DNA of 64,000 nt from Hybos culiciformis (taxonomy: Eukaryota; Arthropoda; Insecta; Diptera; Hybotidae): positions 62,001-126,000 of the forward strand of contig OZ023274.1 of the NCBI GenBank assembly GCA_964007475.1, read 5' to 3'. The position numbers and the translations under genes were made by a program. Below the pieces are notes generated by a model. The model did not search any database, was not told where the DNA came from, and saw only the letters and a program-made list of their open reading frames with translations. Shown here piece by piece: positions 59,426 through 64,000 of the stretch (its first letter is position 1; the number at the start of each line of letters is the position of its first letter).

Positions 59426-60004
59426 CTTTTAAAACTATTTTTGTATTTTTGTATAACGATGTAAGGTTTTACTATTCTTGCATTTTTTGATTTTTTTTTC
59501 TCAATATTCTATCTACCCCTTATTTTGAAAAAAAATCTGGCAACCCTAGCTAGGACGCAGGTTCAAATCCCGAAGAGAGCAAAAACATTTTTTTTTTTTT
59601 AAAGGACATTACAGAAAATTAAAGGAAACTTACGTGAATTTGGACAATTTCCGTAAAGTGTATAAAAAATGAATCAGGAAGTCATATTTTCCGTGCATAC
59701 AGCATCTTTAAAGATGCAAGTCGCTCTTTAAACGCAAAATAGACGCAAAATTTGACCATATTTCGATGCAATAGCTGCAGATTTATTTCAAGGTGCAAGT
59801 TGATAGTTTATAAACGTAGCAAAATGCATCGCATAGGATATTGAAGTCTAGTTACATCAAAAGATTTAAATAGCCTCTTATGCTTAAGATGTGTAAGTGG
59901 AACTGTTTTTTAAGACGTAAATACTTTCAATAAAAAAAGAACGAATGGCATCTCATATGAGAGATGCAATTCCTGCATCTAAAAAAGCTTCAATTTTTTG
60001 GAGT
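59426..60004. other. No gene recognised
   Basis: A B-box-like GCAGGTTCAAATCCCGAAGA at 59558 may be the 3' half of a tRNA-derived SINE. The rest, including GATGCAA-type words (59680-59995), is unassigned. Confidence 0.4.
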
Positions 60005-60290
60005 GTGTAGAGGCGCAGTGAAATAAGACTGCGTGAAATAAGACAGCGATAGGTTTTTTGTTGCGGTCTTATTTCATTTTAAAAAATCCTCGCGGCCTTA
60101 TTTCATTTGGCGCCGCAAATCCCACTGACCAACCGCCCGCCCGCCACCCGCCGCCATGCTGCTCCCTCCCCTGTGTGCTTGCTTCACAATATTTTTTTTA
60201 TCGAGGTCTTACTTCATTTTGAAACATGAAATTAAAACTCGGCCTTATTTCATTTATAAAAATGAAATTAGCTCTTCGATAATGACGGAC
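60005..60290. repeat. Foldback palindrome-array element E
   Basis: Same word as element B (TGAAATAAGACTGCGTGAAA at the left, CGGCCTTATTTCATT inside), with a GC-rich core at 60105-60215 (ACTGACCAACCGCCCGCCCG, CGCCGCCATGCTGCTCCCTC). Core parts match element B and element C in inverted orientation. Confidence 0.8.
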
Positions 60291-60488
60291 CAGAATTTGT
60301 GTATAATTTTCCCAGCGGTTCACTTTAATTAAGTGTTTGTGTTTTTAAAAAAAAAAAGGTTATCATATTTGGTAAAACTGTTTTTCGAAAACATTAGATC
60401 AATTTCTAAATCAAATGAAGAGGAAAAAAAAACAAAATAAATTATTTAAAAAAAAAAAAAAGAAATAATATTTAAAAAAAAAAAAACT

Positions 60489-60704
60489 CGAAGCAGTCAT
60501 AGAACTGCCTACAGAAGTTTATACTTAAGATTTAAACTATGAAATAACAGTGGCTACAAATAATGGACTGCTTTTGGACTGATGGACTGATTTTTATTTT
60601 AATTTACATTTTGTACTGAGCAGCCCATCATTTGTAGCCACTGTTATTCATAGTTTTTAAAACTTTAAGTATAAACTTCTGTCGGCAGTTCTATGACTGC
60701 TTCG
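60489..60704. mobile_element. Foldback MITE family H, copy 2
   Basis: Near-identical to 56113-56344 but about 16 bases shorter in the loop (one TTTATTTTACA unit fewer). Confidence 0.88.
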
Positions 60705-60921
60705 TGTTTTTTTTTTTACCAAAACGAAGTACAGATACTTAAATTAAGAGAAAAATTTTAACTTTAAAAATTATGACGCTTTACGGAAATTAATTAGATC
60801 AATCTGCAAAAATTAATTGACCAATTTATTATCTCTCCCTCTTTGGTATTTTGTATTTGGCGTAACTACATTATTATGTTAAAAAAATTAAAAAAAAAAA
60901 AAAATTTCATAAAATTCTCAG

Positions 60922-60990
60922 TATCGGGGGATCGAACTTGGCACCTTCAGAATGGTAATCCGATATTCTATCCACTCAGCCATATTGCCC
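60922..60990 (-). ncRNA. tRNA-like sequence (probably SINE head or tRNA relic)
   Basis: Minus strand GGGCAATATGGCTGAGTGGA (A box) and AAGTTCGATCCCCCGATAC (B box) at tRNA spacing. Acceptor and anticodon stems pair poorly, so not called a functional tRNA. Confidence 0.55.
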
Positions 60991-61081
60991 TTATGATTTC
61001 AGCTTTCTAAAATAACATAAAAGAGCACTTGTCTTCTTTAATAATTAAAATCCCCGGAATTTATTTTAAAAATTTCTCTCT

Positions 61082-61150
61082 TATTTCATTCCACTAATCG
61101 TATTCATGAACCCGTTTATTTCATTCCACTAACCGTATTCATGAACCTTA
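61082..61150 (+). repeat. Tandem duplication, about 37 bases
   Basis: TTATTTCATTCCACTAATCG to TATTCATGAACC occurs twice in a row. Confidence 0.85.
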
Positions 61151-61220
61151 AAGAACAAAGCAGAATTTGAAGTTGAATTTTTATATTATTTAGAAGAATA
61201 AACTCTTTATATGATTTTAG

Positions 61221-61272
61221 AAAGAACACCAGACTAATAAGTCTGAAGGTGCCAGGTTCGAACCCAATTATG
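61221..61272 (+). ncRNA. tRNA-like 3' half
   Basis: CAGACTAATAAGTCTGAAGG forms an anticodon-like stem, followed by GCCAGGTTCGAACCC (B box). The D-arm part is degenerate. Confidence 0.5.
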
Positions 61273-61492
61273 ATTTGTTTTTTTTTTTAATATTTGAAAT
61301 TTTTTTTACATAATAAAATGATTTCTACAAGTAATAAGACAAAAATTGTTTTTTTGTTAGTGGGAACTGGTATGACCTAAAAGACGAGGGCGAGCGGGGG
61401 TCCCCTTACTCCCCCCCATCCCAAAAAATTATTGGTACTGACAGATGGAGAAAATTAATAGTTTTTCTTGTTCCAAATAAATAAAAAAAAAA

Positions 61493-61690
61493 AAAATGAA
61501 TGGTTTATTAGAATTTTTTTATTATATTTTAGAAATCCAAAATCATATGGGCTATATGGCTTGGTGGCTAGAACATCGGACTATAAGAGTGAAGGTGTCA
61601 GGTTCGATTCCCCCCAATGAATACATTTTTTTTTTAATTTTTTTGAACATAATAATTTTAATTTTTTTGAACACAATTTTTTATTGGTAG
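61493..61690 (+). repeat. Direct repeat with tRNA-like sequence, left copy
   Basis: About 200 bases recur at 63791-64000 with few changes, same orientation, tRNA-like core in the middle. Confidence 0.9.
61549..61616 (+). ncRNA. tRNA-like sequence
   Basis: GGGCTATATGGCTTGGTGGC (A box) and CAGGTTCGATTCCCCCC (B box). Looks lysine-tRNA-like in layout, but the anticodon arm (CGGACTATAAGAGTGAA) does not pair well. Confidence 0.55.
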
Positions 61691-61989
61691 AATATGTAAT
61701 TTTTTTGCTTGTAATATTGAAATTAAAAAAGTGTACGATAATTATGAATTCCTACCCAAAATTTTTGGTCTGGTAATCTTTATTTCACCAGAACTACCTA
61801 TTTTGAAGAATTTTTTTTTTTGCATATTTTGAGCCGGGAAAACCTATAATGATAAATTACTTGATCGATATCTTTACTATCAATGCCAAAATATACCTAT
61901 GTTGTTTCTCAAGGCTTTAATAAAATTATTTGTAACGAGTTTAGTGCGTCCAATATTATAAATTTGTTTTATAGGATATAGAGGAAGTA

Positions 61990-62686
61990 CGGGTATTGTG
62001 GACCACTGCAACTGTTTTCGAATATATCTCAGTTGTTTTTTGTAAATTGTTTTAACCCATTATACATATTGAAGCTTGGTCTTTCTCCTTTACAAAAATT
62101 AGTTGAAAAGCCAAATATCTCATGTTATTCAATAATTATAACCTAAAATGTGGAAAAAGTCCAAAACGACAGTTTTAGATAACGTGCGGTTAATTTGGAC
62201 CATAGCATCGGGTAAAGTGGACTAGCTTTAAATTAGAGTTTTGCTGCTCATTTTCAAAATACAAAATATGCGGTTAATGTGGACCAGTGTACCACAGTAC
62301 CGAAATTGGGTGGTTCACATTACCCGCATTGGTTATCGTCACAAAAAAAAATTTGAAAAATATGAAAAACTTAGACTTAATAATACTTATTTGACTTCTT
62401 CGAATGCTGTTTGTTTTACTCTGTTCAAAAAAATATTAAATTTTAAAATTAAATAATAAATGAACTTTTAAGCCAAAAAATTGTTTTAATTTTTTTTTTA
62501 CAATTTTTTTGCCAAATTCAACTATCAAACTAAAACTTTTTTATTGAATGAGTTTTTTATGAGAAAATTTTTTTCTCTTAGTTTTTTAATATTGTGCATT
62601 TTTCCACATGCTTAGATTTGTTACTTGAATTTAAATAGCTGAGAAAATGCACTGGTCCACATTAGCCGACCGGTCCACATTACCCG
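61990..62686. mobile_element. TA-flanked TIR element with internal copies of its end motif
   Basis: Ends CGGGTATTGTGGACC / complement CGGGTAATGTGGACC, TA both sides (61988-61989, 62687-62688). The motif GGTTAATGTGGACC recurs inside near 62190, 62268, 62310 (inverted) and 62655. 697 bases, no transposase; the ORF at 62241-62456 is made of these repeats. Confidence 0.82.
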
Positions 62687-62689
62687 TAA

Positions 62690-63595
62690 TTACTCTAATG
62701 TTTATAACTTTCGTGGTTACATGATCTCTTTAAAAAAAATAAAACAAAAACATGAAATGAAATGTGATCACTTTTCTTACTTATTTTTCTCCCGGAAAAT
62801 TCGTACTTTTTTAGCGTTTATTATCTTATTAACTACAACAGGATTAACAAATGCTTGTTTAAATACATATAACTGTCTTGTCATAGTAAGTGGTAAAACA
62901 TGTTTGAAAATTAGTTGGGACTTTAGTGATATTTTATCCGGTGTCTTCATTTTTTTATGAATGATCACAAGATTATGTTAATTCTATTGTGAAAATAAGA
63001 TTGCACGAAAAAGCTGTGAATATTGCAGAACGCTGCCCACAATATCGAAAAATAGTTCACTCGCTATTAAAAAACTGATTTCTGAATAGGATAGTTTTTT
63101 TTTCACAATTAAATTTTTAAAATGAAATAGGATCTCGATACTTAAATTTATGCATCTGTCAACGTTTCCAATATTTTTTACATCCATTTTATAGCAATAT
63201 TCAATTGCATTAATTCATATATGAAATTTTACAGTTTTTAACTAAGTTCTCAAATAAGTTTTTAGCTACATTTTAATTTTATAATATGTATTCTAAAATT
63301 ATAAAACACTATTTATTAATTAAAGTTTTTTCCATTTATATAAATTAAAATAAAAAATCAAAGAGCGCCTAATTTACAAATTTTTTTGAACCAAAAAATA
63401 ACCTTTGCCACCAAATTTGCTACAATTTTACTAGCTCTGTGTTTTGCTTCAAAAATAGAATATGTATATAGAATATGTATATAGAAAATTAAAAAAAAAT
63501 AAATTAGTGGCTGATAAAAACATTTTGGTTTGTTTAAATATCTCAAAAAAACTAATTATTATAAAAAAAAAAAATTAAAATATTTCACAAAAACC
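62690..63595. other. No gene recognised
   Basis: A/T-rich. Opposed ORFs at 62721-62968 overlap in both strands and have no family marks. Confidence 0.45.
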
Positions 63596-63599
63596 TCGT

Positions 63600-63668
63600 A
63601 ATTGGGAATCGAACCAGGCACCTTCAGACTTACAGTGTGATGTCCTACTACTAAGCCATATTGTCTAT
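63600..63668 (-). ncRNA. tRNA-like sequence
   Basis: Minus strand ACAATATGGCTTAGTAGTAG (A box), anticodon-like part CACTGTAAGTCTGAAGG and CCTGGTTCGATTCCCAATT (B box). Confidence 0.55.
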
Positions 63669-63790
63669 ATGAGTTTATTTTTGTTTGTGTTAGTTAATTT
63701 TTCAAACTCGTTTTTTGAGTATTCTAATTCTTTTCTTATTTTCTTTTTTGAGTATTATTTTTTATTCTCCTACAATAAAATAAAAACAAA

Positions 63791-64000
63791 AAAATGAATG
63801 GTTTATTAGAATTTTTTTACTATATTTTAGAAATCCAAAATCATATGGGCTATATAGCTTAGTGGCTAGAACATCGGACTATAAGAGTGAAGGTGTCAGG
63901 TTCAATTCCCCCAATGAATACATTTTTTTTTAAATTTTTTTAAATTTTTTTGAACATAATAATTTTAATTTTTTTGAACATAATTTTTTTATTGGTAGAA
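63791..64000 (+). repeat. Direct repeat with tRNA-like sequence, right copy (cut by window end)
   Basis: Right partner of 61493-61690. Its tRNA-like core is at 63847-63912 (ATAGCTTAGTGGCTAGAACA, CAGGTTCAATTCCCCC). Confidence 0.9.

Noticed and set aside
61549..61616. Functional tRNA gene
   Set aside because: A and B boxes are good, but the anticodon stem pairs poorly and the unit is duplicated with flanks, as expected for SINE or tRNA relics.

Overview
The window is non-coding, repeat-dense nuclear DNA from an arthropod, most likely an insect. Supporting signs are very high A+T with long A and T runs, large introns, one conserved animal class C receptor gene, jockey/I-type LINE remnants, hAT and Helitron relics, tRNA-derived SINEs and many short inverted-repeat elements. 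I cannot name the species; a dipteran is a guess.

Gene content. One convincing protein-coding gene runs on the + strand. Its seven-transmembrane exon (1-1241; the 5' part lies outside the window) is followed by a 25.6 kb intron, a short proline-rich exon (26829-27035), a 4.6 kb intron and a last coding exon (about 31596-31714). Both junctions keep phase 1, and the reading frame runs through to a stop. It encodes the membrane core and cytoplasmic tail of an orphan class C GPCR. On the minus strand, inside the large intron, 12677-12774 looks like the last coding exon of an unidentified small gene. From 31715 to the end I see no other cellular gene.

Transposon layer. At least seven elements can be bounded to within a base or so by terminal inverted repeats plus target duplications: a hAT with CATAAGAC duplications (42188-43146), a hAT-type MITE with ATTGTGAT duplications (53947-54694), a foldback with GTTCATAC duplications (18370-18686), a TTAA-flanked element (52199-52927), a TTA-flanked one (15858-16619), a TAA-flanked one (24105-24643) and several TA-flanked ones (44029-44952, 46976-47413, 50529-51655, 61990-62686). 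Several are nested: a foldback splits a hAT transposase relic, and a hAT MITE sits inside a 1.2 kb family that itself occurs three times. Helitron-like ends (CTAG followed by T) occur at 10577, 11834 and 46541. Two broken LINE copies share one 3' end.

Most unusual signal. Six loci (6819-8746, 26034-26362, 36414-37436, 40010-40585, 58965-59425, 60005-60290) are built alike. A short word of 10-18 bases is repeated many times in both orientations to form strings of palindromes, and these surround or abut a GC-rich core. The word differs between most loci, but pieces of the core are shared between them. This looks like one family of composite foldback elements whose arms diverge or are replaced while the core persists. 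One core is directly followed by a fragment of an endonuclease/exonuclease/phosphatase domain.

The far right end (60.9-64 kb) carries several tRNA-like sequences with clear A and B boxes, two of them inside a 200-bp direct repeat.

All coordinates were read by eye and may be off by a base or a few.
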